Shown in pieces: positions 45,728 to 54,937 of a DNA stretch of 64,000 nt (positions within the stretch are counted from its first letter, which is position 1; every line of letters starts with the position of its first letter). The position numbers and the translations under genes were made by a program. The notes beneath the pieces were generated by a model. The model had not been told where the DNA came from. It did not search any database and was given only the letters and a program-made list of their open reading frames with translations. This stretch comes from Kineococcus sp. NBC_00420 (GTDB lineage: Bacteria; Actinomycetota; Actinomycetes; Actinomycetales; Kineococcaceae). The stretch lies in the NCBI RefSeq assembly GCF_036021035.1, contig NZ_CP107930.1, positions 2,728,001 through 2,792,000 of the forward strand, read 5' to 3'.

Positions 45728-46654
45728 TCACTCTTTGACGCTGCCGCTCGACAGGCCGCTCTGCCAGAACCGCTGCAGCACGACGAACGCCACGACCAGC
45801 GGGATGACGCTGACGGCCGAGCCGGTGATGACCGTCGAGAACAGCGCCTGCGAACCACCCCCGGCGGCGCTGGCGGCCTGCTGCTGGGCCAGCCCCACCG
45901 TCAGGGGGTAGAGCGAGGACGTGTTCAGCATGATGAGCGGCAGGAAGTAGTTGTTCCAGGAGGCCACGAGGGAGAAGAGGAACACCGTCACCATGCCGGG
46001 GGCGAGCAGACGCAGGGACACCTGCACGAAGGTGCGGAACTCACCGGCCCCGTCCACGCGGGCCGCTTCCAGGAGGGAGTCGGGGATCGCGTCGGCGGCG
46101 TAGACCCGCATGAGGTAGACGCCGAACGGGCTGACCAGGGACGGCAGGATGACCGCCCACGGGGTGTTGGTCAGTGCCAGTGAGTTGAAGAGCAGGTAGG
46201 TCGGCAGTGCGAGTGCCGTCAACGGGATCATCACCGCACCCAGAGAGATGCTGAACAACAACCTGTCCCCGGCGAACCGGTACTTCGCGAAGGCGTACCC
46301 GGCGAGGGTCGCGAGCAGGGTGGCGCCGGCTGCGCTCGTCCCGGCGTAGAGCACGGTGTTCACCGACCAGCGGAGGAAGATCCCGTCGCCCGCGCTGAAC
46401 ACGTCGCGCAGGTTGTCCCAGAGCGCGAAGTGGTGCCCGAACGAGAACCCGAAGGTGCTGAACAGGTCGGAGTTGTCCTTGGTCGCGGCGATCAGCAGCC
46501 AGAGCAGCGGCAGCACGAAGTAGGCCGCGACGAGCCAGAGCAGGACGCTCAGCAGTCGGTTCCCTGATCGCGTGGAGCTGCGTCGGGACCTCGCGGCTGG
46601 ATCGGTCGCGGACGGGACGCCTGGGCGGGTCCGCAGGGTCTTCAGGGTGCTCAC
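45728..46654 (-). CDS. Carbohydrate ABC transporter permease, MalG type
   Basis: A 308-residue inner-membrane permease with six helices. The binding-protein-dependent transport motif that docks the ATPase is present as DSLLEAARVDGAGEFRTFVQ, with VSLRLLAPGMVTVFLF following. The N-terminal 30 residues are basic and cytoplasmic. It works with the MalF-type protein encoded just upstream and the lipoprotein before that. No ATPase gene is in the cluster, so a shared MsiK-like ATPase encoded elsewhere is likely, as in other actinobacteria (inference). Confidence 0.93.
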   Translation of the reverse strand: MSTLKTLRTRPGVPSATDPAARSRRSSTRSGNRLLSVLLWLVAAYFVLPLLWLLIAATKDNSDLFSTFGFSFGHHFALWDNLRDVFSAGDGIFLRWSVNTVLYAGTSAAGATLLATLAGYAFAKYRFAGDRLLFSISLGAVMIPLTALALPTYLLFNSLALTNTPWAVILPSLVSPFGVYLMRVYAADAIPDSLLEAARVDGAGEFRTFVQVSLRLLAPGMVTVFLFSLVASWNNYFLPLIMLNTSSLYPLTVGLAQQQAASAAGGGSQALFSTVITGSAVSVIPLVVAFVVLQRFWQSGLSSGSVKE

Positions 46655-46662
46655 GGGGCGCC

Positions 46663-47601
46663 TCAGTTCGCGGTGCCGCCGCGGTTGACCCGCAACTGCA
46701 CGAGGTAGGAGATGACAGCGATGACCAGACCGAGGAGGAACGCGACCGCAGCCGCGTAGTTCACGTCCTGGTTCACGAAGGCCAGGTTGTAGGCGTAGAA
46801 GTTCGGGGTGAAGCCGTTCGAGATCGCGGTGGGCGCGATGCCCTTGAGCAGCGCGGGTTCGTTGAACAGCTGGAACGTCCCGATGATGGAGAAGATCACC
46901 GTCAGGACGATCGCCGGTCCGATCGCGGGGATCTTGATGCTCCACGCCTGTCGGACCAACCCGGCGCCGTCGATCGAGGCGGCCTCGAGGAGTTCGGCGG
47001 GGATCGTCCGCAAGGCTGAGTACATGATGATCATGTTGTAGCCGACGAACTCCCACGTGACGATGTTCATCATCGACCCCAGGACCGTGCCCGGAGCCAG
47101 GACGTCGGGGGCGCTCGCTCCGAAGGCCCTGAACACCTGGGCCAGCGGGCCGAAGTCGCGGCCGTAGAGGTATCCCCACATCATCGTCGCCACCACACCA
47201 GGCACTGCGTACGGGACGAAGTACAACAGGCGAAGAACTCCGGCCCCCCGGGCCCGGCCACTGTCCAGGGCCAGCGCCAGGAAGAGGGCGCCGCCCAGCA
47301 TCACGGGTACCTGGACGAGCAGGAACAACCCCATCCGGCCCACCCCGGCGAGGAACTCCGGATCGGTGAGAGCGGTGAGGTAGTTCTGCGCGCCGACGAA
47401 CGAGGTGCCGCCGATCAGCCGTGTGCGGAAGAGACTGAGGTAGCCGGAGTACCCGAGGGGGATGACGAGCATGGCCAGGAAGACGACGAAGAAGGGTGCC
47501 AGGAAGAGGTACGCGGCTCGCGCCCGGCGGCGTTCTCCGGCCGACCGAGCAGGGGGGCGAGGCCGGGCCGGCGAGCCAGTGAGGGCCGTGTCGGAGGTCA
47601 T
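46663..47601 (-). CDS. Carbohydrate ABC transporter permease, MalF type
   Basis: A 312-residue permease with six membrane helices. The EAA-type loop reads ELLEAASIDGAGLVRQAWSI, followed by KIPAIGPAIVLTVIF. The cytoplasmic N-terminus is rich in Arg and Pro. The ATG at 47601 overlaps the lipoprotein gene's stop, and the MalG gene begins 8 bases after its stop, so the transporter genes are one transcript. Substrate specificity comes from the lipoprotein. Confidence 0.93.
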   Translation of the reverse strand: MTSDTALTGSPARPRPPARSAGERRRARAAYLFLAPFFVVFLAMLVIPLGYSGYLSLFRTRLIGGTSFVGAQNYLTALTDPEFLAGVGRMGLFLLVQVPVMLGGALFLALALDSGRARGAGVLRLLYFVPYAVPGVVATMMWGYLYGRDFGPLAQVFRAFGASAPDVLAPGTVLGSMMNIVTWEFVGYNMIIMYSALRTIPAELLEAASIDGAGLVRQAWSIKIPAIGPAIVLTVIFSIIGTFQLFNEPALLKGIAPTAISNGFTPNFYAYNLAFVNQDVNYAAAVAFLLGLVIAVISYLVQLRVNRGGTAN

Positions 47602-48941
47602 CGACCTGTCACCGTGAATCCCTGGTCCTTCGCGTACTTCTCCAGCACGCCCTGCCAGTCGTCCAAGGCGGCCGACAGGTCGCCCTTGGCCCCGATCGCC
47701 TTGCCGACCACTTCGGTGTACTGCGAGGCGGCGTAGTCGGTGAACGGGAGCCACGCGAACTCGGTGTCGACGGTCCCGGAGATCTCGGCGAACAGCTCGT
47801 TGACCTTCTGGCCGCCGAAGAAGTCGACCGACTGGTCTGTGAACGTCGGGTCCTTCAAGACGCCCTCGGCGGCTGGGAACAACGACTGCTCGAGGGCCAG
47901 CTTCGTCGTCGAGGCCGGGTCGTGGTTGATCCACTTCGCCAGTTCGTAGGCGGCGATGCGGTTCTGGGTGGTGGACAGCACGGCGTTGGAGGAGCCGCCC
48001 CAGTTGCCCGAGACGTTCTGTCCCGCCGACCACTGCGGCAGTGGCGCCGCCCGCCACAACCCTGTGGTCGACTCGACCGTGCCCTGCAGGAACACCGGGG
48101 CCCAGGCGGCGGTGAGCCATCCGGCGTACTTCCCGGAGTTCAACGCCTGGTAGTAGGCGTCGTTGAAGTCGGCGTCGACGGAGACCAGGTCGCGTTGGAT
48201 CAGGTCCTGCCAGTAGGCGATGACCTTCTTGGCTCCGGTGCTGTTGACCGAGATCGAGACGCCCTTGTCGCCGTCGTAGGCGAATGGTTTCACACCGGCC
48301 TGCCACAGCAGGCCGATGAACGGACCGAAGTCGTTGTTGGCGAAGTTGCTGATGTAGCTACCGGTGCTCCGGACCTTCTCCGCGGCCGCGGCGTAGTCCG
48401 CCCACGTCACCGGGGGTGTCTCGACCCCGGCCTTCTGGAGGAGGTCGTTGCGGTAGAGGTTCCCCATCGGCCCGGTGTCCTGCGGGATCGCCCACACGGA
48501 ATCGCCGGTGGAGACCTGCTTCCAGACCCAGTCGACGTAGTCCGCGGAGAGGTCGCCGGCGCCGAGGGGGCCGAGGTCGAGGAGGGAGTCGTTGACCTCG
48601 AAGGAGCTGAGGTACTGGTACTCGATCTGCACGACGTCGGGGGCACCGTCCTTGGACTTCACCGCCGTGCGCACCTTCTGGTAGTGCGCCAGGCCCTGGC
48701 CGACGTTCTCGACCTTGACCTTGATCTTGGGGTACTTGCGCTGGAACAGGTCCACTTCCTTCTGGATGTCCGGCACCCATGTCCAGAAGGTGAGCTGGGT
48801 GTCGGTGTCCAGGGCCTTGCGGACGTCGTCGCTGGACACCGGTTCGGTGTCGTCGGTGCCGCTGGAGCAGGCGCTGAGCGCGAGACCGGTGAGGAAGGTG
48901 CCGGCGAACATCGCCGCGGCTGCGCGTCGGGTGGGGTTCAT
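47598..48941 (-). CDS. Carbohydrate ABC transporter substrate-binding lipoprotein
   Basis: A 447-residue extracytoplasmic solute-binding protein. The signal peptide ends in the lipobox LSAC with lipidated Cys25. The fold-1-type pattern follows (QLTFWTWVPDIQKEVDLFQR, then APDVVQIEYQYLSSFEVN) and the hinge region has aromatic residues for sugar stacking. Given the flanking GH42 and GH43 genes, the ligand is probably a galacto- or arabino-oligosaccharide (inference). The ATG at 48941 has GGAGAG upstream; the frame extends further but the signal peptide fixes the start. Confidence 0.93.
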   Translation of the reverse strand: MNPTRRAAAAMFAGTFLTGLALSACSSGTDDTEPVSSDDVRKALDTDTQLTFWTWVPDIQKEVDLFQRKYPKIKVKVENVGQGLAHYQKVRTAVKSKDGAPDVVQIEYQYLSSFEVNDSLLDLGPLGAGDLSADYVDWVWKQVSTGDSVWAIPQDTGPMGNLYRNDLLQKAGVETPPVTWADYAAAAEKVRSTGSYISNFANNDFGPFIGLLWQAGVKPFAYDGDKGVSISVNSTGAKKVIAYWQDLIQRDLVSVDADFNDAYYQALNSGKYAGWLTAAWAPVFLQGTVESTTGLWRAAPLPQWSAGQNVSGNWGGSSNAVLSTTQNRIAAYELAKWINHDPASTTKLALEQSLFPAAEGVLKDPTFTDQSVDFFGGQKVNELFAEISGTVDTEFAWLPFTDYAASQYTEVVGKAIGAKGDLSAALDDWQGVLEKYAKDQGFTVTGR

Positions 48942-49052
48942 GGTCGTCTCTCCATCGAGAAGGGTCCGCACCGGTGGGGGCGGGCGAGGTGGGTGAGGGT
49001 GCGCGGCGCCGCACGGCGCGGGTGAACGCGAGAGAGGGGTGGGACCTGCGGG

Positions 49053-51215
49053 TCAGGCGTCGAAGATGAGGACGCGGACCGACCAGGCGGGGAGTTCCAG
49101 CAGGGTGCCGGCGCTGATCCGAGCTCCATCGATCAGGTCGTCGGCGTCCAGGACCAGCCGTGCGCGTCCCTCCTGCCATCCCCAGGACGTGACGACCACG
49201 ACGATCCGCCCGTCGGGCAGAGACCCGCTGGTGGTGCGGACGGCTTCGCTCACGGGGAGTACGAACGCCGCTGCGAGGGGAGGAGCGGCGGCGGCCTGCT
49301 CGATCAGCGCGGCGGCCAGTGCGGGGGACGGCACGCATCCCACGGTGGTGACCCGCCCGTCGCCGGCCCGGTGGGTGGTGACGGCGGCGAAGTCGGCGAA
49401 CCGGGGGTGGTCGTAACGAGCCAGGACATCGGCTCCGGTGGTCATCAGGCCGTCGATCCACCATCGGGCAGTGGATCCCTCCGGCAGGTCGGCAAGGGGT
49501 CGGATCGAGGTCTGGGGTGAGGTGTGGGTCGAGATCACCGGTATCTCCCCGTCGACCGTCGAGAACTCCTCGTACCAGGCACCCGCGAGGTCGGTCAGTC
49601 CCGGTGGGGCCACTTCCGTGCGGGCTCGCGCCTCCTGATCCGCGTAGGCCGTGCGGGGCGTCAGGACCAGGTGTCCGCCGGCCAGGGTGTAGCGGCGCAG
49701 CAGATCGAGCTGCGCGTCGGTGAGGACGTAGGTTCCTGCGGCGACGAGCAGGGGGTGGTGGGACACGATCTGGGCGATGCCGACATCGCTCGTGATCTCC
49801 TCGAGTTGTTCCACGTGCAGGAGGCGGGCTTGTCGGCCGGAGTCCACGGTGCCCCGGTGGAACGCGTCGACGAGGTGCTCGTAGGACTCCGGGTCCGGCG
49901 CCCCGCTCGTCTGGAACGGGGGTTGGAACTGCAGGGCGTGCCGGCTCGCGGTCGACCAGAGGATCGTGACGTCGGAGTGCGGGACGTATCCGTCGAAGGT
50001 GTTGCCGGCGGCCGCGAAGCCGGCGCCGATCCGTTGGATCTCGGCGTAGACCCGACCCGGTCGTAGGCTGTGCGGAAGCACACCACCCCAGTAGGTCTCG
50101 GCTCCGAAGGGCAACGTGTGCCAGTGCCAGTACTCGATCATCGAGGCCCCGCGGGAGACGAACGTCCACGCGATCTGGCGCAGCTGGCCCGGGTACGGCG
50201 GGCGACCGTCGTCGATGGTGCCGATGGACTGGGCGTTGGTCTCGGTGACGAGGAAGCGGGCCTGGCGCGAGGCGTAGGCACGGTCGGCCTGACGCAGCAG
50301 GCCGGCGACGCCGGTGGTGGTCCAGCGGTTGGGCTGGTCCTTGGTCACACCGATCTCGAGGTGGTCCTGAACGCCGTAGTAGGGGTTTCCCGCCGCGACG
50401 TCGAGCACTTCGTTGACCGTGCGCTCGTCCAGCCCGGGCCGGGGATACTGCAGGCAGGTCGTGACGAACTGACCTGGCGTGCGGTAGTCGTCCACGATGG
50501 AGGCCTGCCAGGCGATGAACTCGGTGGTCTGCTCGGTCTGGAACGTGCGCCAGGCGAGGTCGTACTGCGGGAAGGAGTTCCCCTCCGGTCGCCACAGTTC
50601 CGACCAGTCATCGAGGCGGTGCGACCAGTAGGTCAGACCCCACTCGGCGTTGAGGTCATCGACGGTCGCGTACCGACGTCGGAGCCAGCGCACGAACCGG
50701 GTGAAGACGGCGCGGTTGTGCAGCAGTTCCAGGCCCGGCTCGTTGTCGACCTGGAAACCCACCACGGCCGGGTGGCGGGCGTAGCGGTCCAAGATGGACC
50801 GGATCACCCGTTCGGCGTAGAAGCGGAAGGCCGGCTGCGTGTAGTCCAGTTCCTGTCGCGCGCCCCAGGGGACCGGCTCGCCGGTTCGGCGTTCCGCGGC
50901 GATCTCGGGATGGGAGACCTGCAACCACGGCGGCACCGCGTAGGTGGGCGTCCCGAGGATCACTCGGACACCGCGGTCGTGGGCGGACTCGAGCACGGGG
51001 GAGAGCCACTCCAGGTCGAACTCACCGTCACGGGGTTCCCAGGTCGACCAGACGGATTCCCCGACGCGGATCACGGTGATGCCGGCCCGGTGCATGAGAT
51101 CCAGGTCGAGCTCGGTCCTGGGGCTGCGGTGGTACTCGGGGTAGTAGGCGACGCCGAGCTGGAGACCGGGTGGCGCTGCGGTCCCGTCGGTGTCGGGAAG
51201 GGGAGGAGGCAACAT
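49053..51215 (-). CDS. Glycoside hydrolase family 42 beta-galactosidase
   Basis: A 720-residue intracellular enzyme; no signal peptide. The (beta/alpha)8 domain opens LGVAYYPEYHRSPRTELDLD. The acid/base Glu159 lies in GFQVDNEPG and the nucleophile Glu325 in LVTETNAQS. A trimerisation domain and the small C-terminal domain follow, the standard GH42 layout. GH42 enzymes split beta-galactosides or, in some members, alpha-L-arabinopyranosides. It is the first gene of the operon with the transporter, 111 bases before the lipoprotein gene, and is divergent from the LacI gene. Confidence 0.93.
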   Translation of the reverse strand: MLPPPLPDTDGTAAPPGLQLGVAYYPEYHRSPRTELDLDLMHRAGITVIRVGESVWSTWEPRDGEFDLEWLSPVLESAHDRGVRVILGTPTYAVPPWLQVSHPEIAAERRTGEPVPWGARQELDYTQPAFRFYAERVIRSILDRYARHPAVVGFQVDNEPGLELLHNRAVFTRFVRWLRRRYATVDDLNAEWGLTYWSHRLDDWSELWRPEGNSFPQYDLAWRTFQTEQTTEFIAWQASIVDDYRTPGQFVTTCLQYPRPGLDERTVNEVLDVAAGNPYYGVQDHLEIGVTKDQPNRWTTTGVAGLLRQADRAYASRQARFLVTETNAQSIGTIDDGRPPYPGQLRQIAWTFVSRGASMIEYWHWHTLPFGAETYWGGVLPHSLRPGRVYAEIQRIGAGFAAAGNTFDGYVPHSDVTILWSTASRHALQFQPPFQTSGAPDPESYEHLVDAFHRGTVDSGRQARLLHVEQLEEITSDVGIAQIVSHHPLLVAAGTYVLTDAQLDLLRRYTLAGGHLVLTPRTAYADQEARARTEVAPPGLTDLAGAWYEEFSTVDGEIPVISTHTSPQTSIRPLADLPEGSTARWWIDGLMTTGADVLARYDHPRFADFAAVTTHRAGDGRVTTVGCVPSPALAAALIEQAAAAPPLAAAFVLPVSEAVRTTSGSLPDGRIVVVVTSWGWQEGRARLVLDADDLIDGARISAGTLLELPAWSVRVLIFDA

Positions 51216-51256
51216 CGGGGCTGGCTCACTTCGTCGTCGGGCGTCCAGGTGAGAGC

Positions 51257-51285
51257 ACCGTAGACGTCAATGTTCTCGATAACAA
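51257..51285 (-). promoter_or_regulatory. GH42 operon promoter with LacI-type operator
   Basis: On the minus strand, TTGTTA (51285-51280) and TACGGT (51262-51257) form -35 and -10 hexamers 17 bases apart. The near-palindrome TGTTCTCGATAACA (51271-51284) overlaps the -35 and spacer. A closely similar site lies at the GH43 promoter. Confidence 0.6.
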
Positions 51286-51389
51286 GCGGTGTGGACCTCT
51301 TGCCGGCCACGGCGACCCGCAGCCGGGCTCCGAGGTCGCCGTAGGGTTCTCCTCGCTGGAGGACGCAGGCGAGGTGGAGCGAGGACGGC

Positions 51390-52406
51390 ATGGCGGCGGA
51401 TGCGGCGCGGGGAAAACCGGCGACGATCTACGACGTCGCCGAGCTGGCCGGGGTCTCGCACATCACCGTCAGCCGGTTCCTCAGCGGATTCAGCGGGATG
51501 CGCGCAGCGACCCGCGAGCGGGTCGCCGCTGCGGTGGCTGAACTCGACTACACGCCGAACCCGATGGGACGCAGCCTGCGTCTGCAACGCATCGACCGCA
51601 TCGCCTACCTCGCCGACCGCCTCGATGAGCACGGCCCCTCACAACTGCTCCTCGGTGCTCTGTCGGCCGCCCGGGCCCGCGGCTACATCCTCGACGTCGT
51701 CCCGACCGGGGAAGGGGTGATGTCCGTCGACGCCGCCGTGGACCTGGTCGGACGCGAACGGGTCGCGGGGATCGTCCTGTCTGGCCGCACCGAGCCCGCC
51801 CGCTCCGTCCTGACCCGGCGCGCATTCTCCGTACCCGTGGTCGACGACTTCGAGCTCCACGTCGCCGGGACGTCGACGCCGGTCGACGAGTGGGTGGGCC
51901 AGATCGCAGCCGAGCACCTGCTCGCGCAGGGCCACCGGCGGGTGGCCCTGCTGGAGGGGCCGGCTGCCTGGGCCGCCTCCGGTAGTCGTGCCGGTGGGTT
52001 TCGCGCAGCCCTGACACGAGGGGGTGGTTCGGTCGTGCTGGTCGAGACGGGCGACTGGTCTCCCCGCTCTGGCTACGAGGCGACCACTCGGATGCTCTCC
52101 GCCGGTCTGCGAGACGCCACCGCGCTCGGTGTCGCCAACGACGCCATGGCTCTCGGTGCTCTTTCCGCACTCTTCGACGCGGGCGTCCGTGTGCCCGAGG
52201 ACCTGGCGGTCATCGGGGTCGACGACCTTCCGCAGGCCGCGTACGCGAGGCCAGGTCTGTCCACCGTCGCCGTGGACCACGCAGCCGAGGGACGCCACGT
52301 CGTCGACGCCCTCGTCGACCGCATCGAGGGTGTCGCACCCCCGGGCGTGCCGAGCCAGGTGCCCGCCCCACTGCTCGTCGTCAGAGGGTCGACCACCCGC
52401 GCCTGA
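51390..52406 (+). CDS. LacI-family transcriptional regulator
   Basis: A 338-residue repressor. The N-terminal helix-turn-helix reads ATIYDVAELAGVSHITVSRF, followed by the hinge helix region NPMGRSLRLQR. A periplasmic-binding-protein-like effector domain follows (GIVLSGRTEPARSVLTRRAF, VIGVDDLPQAAYARPGLSTV). It should repress the GH42-transporter operon and the GH43 gene through the matching operators, and release them on binding a sugar. It is divergent from GH42 and 123 bases upstream of GH43. Confidence 0.93.
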   Translation: MAADAARGKPATIYDVAELAGVSHITVSRFLSGFSGMRAATRERVAAAVAELDYTPNPMGRSLRLQRIDRIAYLADRLDEHGPSQLLLGALSAARARGYILDVVPTGEGVMSVDAAVDLVGRERVAGIVLSGRTEPARSVLTRRAFSVPVVDDFELHVAGTSTPVDEWVGQIAAEHLLAQGHRRVALLEGPAAWAASGSRAGGFRAALTRGGGSVVLVETGDWSPRSGYEATTRMLSAGLRDATALGVANDAMALGALSALFDAGVRVPEDLAVIGVDDLPQAAYARPGLSTVAVDHAAEGRHVVDALVDRIEGVAPPGVPSQVPAPLLVVRGSTTRA

Positions 52407-52429
52407 CGGGGTCAGATCGCGAGAAACCC

Positions 52430-52470
52430 TTGACCACGATTCGTGGACCCTTGTATGTTCTCGAAAACAT
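52430..52470 (+). promoter_or_regulatory. GH43 promoter with LacI-type operator
   Basis: TTGACC (52430-52435) and TATGTT (52454-52459) are 18 bases apart. The palindrome ATGTTCTCGAAAACAT (52455-52470) covers the -10 and start region and shares its core with the operator at 51271-51284. The spacer also holds CCACGATTCGTGG, a perfect 6-base inverted repeat around T. Confidence 0.7.
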
Positions 52471-52529
52471 CAACCGGCCGTGAGGCTCTCTCCGCCGGCC
52501 CCCTGGTTCGTCGTTCGAAGGAGAACACC

Positions 52530-54080
52530 ATGACGACCATCCCTTCCCGCCGCCGCGTCGGGCGCACTCCGGCCCGGGCCGCCACCCTCCTCGTGGGCCT
52601 GGGCCTGGTCGCAACCCTCGCGACCGCCCCTCCCGCCACCGCCACCGACCGCACCCGGAACGCAGCCAGTGGCGGGGTGACGTACGACAACCCTGTTTAC
52701 CCCGCGAGCGGGTTGCCCGATCCCCAGGTGACCCTGGGCGACGACGGGTACTACTACCTCACGGGAACCACCACCAGTTCCTCGATCGAGATCATCCGCT
52801 CGGCCTCGCTGACGGACATGCGTGGCGCCGTCCGGAAGATCGTCTACGTACCGCCGGCCCCTTTCAACAAGGACGTGTGGGCGCCGGAACTTCACCGGAT
52901 CGACGGGGTCTGGTACATCTACACGACCGCCTCGGACCTGGACTACGGGACCGTCGGCAACCCGGCCGTCGGACGCAACCGGATCCAGGTGCTGCAGAAC
53001 ACCTCCTCCGACCCGCTGGCCGGGAACTGGACCAACCTCGGGACGGTCAACGGCATCGACACGTCCATCGGGTCCCTCGACGGCACGATCTTCGAGAGCG
53101 GGGGTTCTCGGTACTTCGTCTTCGTCTACTCCCAGAACGGCAACCACGTCTACATCGCCAGGATGAGCAACCCCTGGACCTTGAGCACGACGCCGGTCGA
53201 GATCATCCGCCCGACGCAGGCATGGGAGGGGCAGTGGACCACGGAAGGTCCAGCCGTTCTGGTCCGCAACGGCCGCGTCTTCATCTCATACTCCGCCAAC
53301 GACTGTGGGTCGGACGACTACTCGATGGGCCTCGTGAGCGCAGACCAGGGCGGCGATCTGCTGAACCCAGCGGCCTGGACGAAGGCGAATGGTCCGGTCA
53401 TGAGCACGAACGCCACGGCAGGGGTTTTCGCGCCCGGGCACAACTCGTTCACGACGTCCCCGGACGGCAGTGAGGACTACGTCGTCTACCACGCGAACTC
53501 TGCTGCAGGGCAGGGCTGCGGGAACCACCGCACGGCCCGCGTGCAGCGTCTGACGTGGGGAACCGACGGAGCCCCGGTGTTTCCGACCCCGGCCTCCACC
53601 GGTCTGCAGACGCCGGCCTGGGACGTCGGGGCCGATGCTCTGGTCCGCAACGCGGGATTCGAGCGCGACCGGGGAGCTCGCTCGCTCCCGAGCGGTTGGA
53701 CCACGACCGACCGTGACCAGTCTGCGTTCTACACCGAGCCTGGTGGGCACACGGGCGCATTCCAGGGAACCCAGTGGGCCGCACGCCCGTACCGCGTCTA
53801 CACCTACCAGACCATCCCGGACCTGCCTGCCGGAAACTACACGTTGACGGCCTGGGTGAAATCCAGTGGTGGTCAGGCCGAGGCTGGTGTCGAGGTGAAG
53901 GACTACGCCGGCAATGGCAGCAAGAACTACCTCCCGATCGGCCCCGCCGGGAAGTGGACCCAGGTCACGATTCCGGGTGTGTCGGTGACGGCCGGTCAGG
54001 CGACCGTCGGGTTCTGGTCGAACGCCTCGGCAGGCCAGTGGCTGAACTTCGACGACGTGGAGCTGACGCCCAGCAGCTAG
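52530..54080 (+). CDS. Secreted glycoside hydrolase family 43 protein with C-terminal carbohydrate-binding module
   Basis: A 516-residue exported enzyme. A signal peptide (residues 1-39, ending TATA) leads to a five-bladed GH43 propeller with the base aspartate in DNPVYPASGLPDPQV, the middle aspartate in SIGSLDGTIFE and the acid Glu in WTTEGPAVL. A jelly-roll carbohydrate-binding module follows from about residue 385 (LVRNAGFERDRGARSLPSGW, then NYTLTAWVKSSGG). GH43 members cleave arabinofuranosides, xylosides or 1,3-galactans. Here it likely releases oligosaccharides for the transporter. AAGGAG precedes the ATG at 52530. Confidence 0.9.
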   Translation: MTTIPSRRRVGRTPARAATLLVGLGLVATLATAPPATATDRTRNAASGGVTYDNPVYPASGLPDPQVTLGDDGYYYLTGTTTSSSIEIIRSASLTDMRGAVRKIVYVPPAPFNKDVWAPELHRIDGVWYIYTTASDLDYGTVGNPAVGRNRIQVLQNTSSDPLAGNWTNLGTVNGIDTSIGSLDGTIFESGGSRYFVFVYSQNGNHVYIARMSNPWTLSTTPVEIIRPTQAWEGQWTTEGPAVLVRNGRVFISYSANDCGSDDYSMGLVSADQGGDLLNPAAWTKANGPVMSTNATAGVFAPGHNSFTTSPDGSEDYVVYHANSAAGQGCGNHRTARVQRLTWGTDGAPVFPTPASTGLQTPAWDVGADALVRNAGFERDRGARSLPSGWTTTDRDQSAFYTEPGGHTGAFQGTQWAARPYRVYTYQTIPDLPAGNYTLTAWVKSSGGQAEAGVEVKDYAGNGSKNYLPIGPAGKWTQVTIPGVSVTAGQATVGFWSNASAGQWLNFDDVELTPSS

Positions 54081-54245
54081 TGTCGTGAGTCGATGTCTCG
54101 TGGGCAGTGGTCACCGAGCGGTGAGTGGATCGCTGCAACTTCTTCGTCGTCAGCTCGACGAACCAGTGTTTCGAGGAGGTTCAGCCAGGAGGAGAGTCGG
54201 TGCGTCTCGTCACCACGTCGATGGCCGCAGTTGGTGGCTCCAGCG

Positions 54246-54617
54246 TCAGCGAGACGGCGCCCCGTCGGTCAGCAGGGCAGCGAACTCAGGCACCGCAGCC
54301 TCCGGCTCCCAGACGACGAACTCCACGACCTCGCCGTCGGTGAGGACCACACCCAGTCTCCGCTGCCAGGTGGCGATGCGGCGCCGACCCCGGACCAGCT
54401 CGGTCCCGCTGAGCTGCGCCCTGTCCCAGGACCTGGCGCGCAGTCCGATCAGCGCCTCCACGGTGTTCGGCTGGAACAGCAGCCGACGGTCGGTGAGGTT
54501 CAAGGTTCCACCCCGCGCGATGCCCCGTCGCAGCCAGTTGGCGTGCCAGGTGCGCAGCACCTGCTCACCAGCCGCCAGCTCCGGACGAGGTAGGAAGATC
54601 CGCGGACGCACCCCCAC
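54246..54617 (-). CDS. GRAM-domain-like protein
   Basis: A 123-residue PH/GRAM-like protein. The core pattern AAGEQVLRTWHANWLRRGIA, then GTLNLTDRRLLFQPNTVEAL and DGEVVEFVVWEPEA fits the beta-barrel of small bacterial GRAM proteins. No membrane segment. The 165 bases between it and the GH43 stop contain nothing recognisable. Function unknown; family assignment is by pattern only. Confidence 0.65.
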   Translation of the reverse strand: MGVRPRIFLPRPELAAGEQVLRTWHANWLRRGIARGGTLNLTDRRLLFQPNTVEALIGLRARSWDRAQLSGTELVRGRRRIATWQRRLGVVLTDGEVVEFVVWEPEAAVPEFAALLTDGAPSR

Positions 54618-54664
54618 ACCTTGCCACCCCGACCCGTCGGGTCGCGGTTGCGACGGCCGTGGGG

Positions 54665-54937
54665 TCAGCTCAGACGTCCCAGGAGTTCCTTCAGCAGGGT
54701 GAACTCGCCCGGGGTGAAGCGGTCCTGCACCTCGGGCAGGCCGGCCGCGAGGGCTACCGCCGAGCGCAGCAGCGAGGAGCCGGCACTCACCTCCCCGCGG
54801 GTCGCGAAGCCCTGTCCCGCCTCCTCGAGCGGCGCCGTGATGGTGGCCACGACCATCTCGCGCACCACCTCGGCGAAGTCGGCCCTCAGCGGGCGCTCTC
54901 GCGTCTCAGCCTCCAGCAGTGCCGGTGTCGTGCCCAC
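54665..54937 (-). CDS. Small hypothetical protein overlapping the membrane-protein gene
   Basis: 90 residues, helical and acidic (LRADFAEVVREMVVATITAP, then LEEAGQGFATRGEVSAGSSL), without a membrane segment. A GTG start at 54937 overlaps the DUF3533-like gene by 32 bases, implying translational coupling. No family recognised. Confidence 0.5.
   Translation of the reverse strand: MGTTPALLEAETRERPLRADFAEVVREMVVATITAPLEEAGQGFATRGEVSAGSSLLRSAVALAAGLPEVQDRFTPGEFTLLKELLGRLS

Noticed and set aside
45051-45911. Plus-strand frames of 286 and 336 codons over 45051-46183
   Set aside because: Only a short internal part (transposase remnant) is protein-like; the rest is antisense to the MalG-type permease or mixes frames.
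49810-49825. A further parS-like site (GTTCCACGTGCAGG) in the GH42 gene
   Set aside because: Only the left half matches; the right arm is not palindromic.
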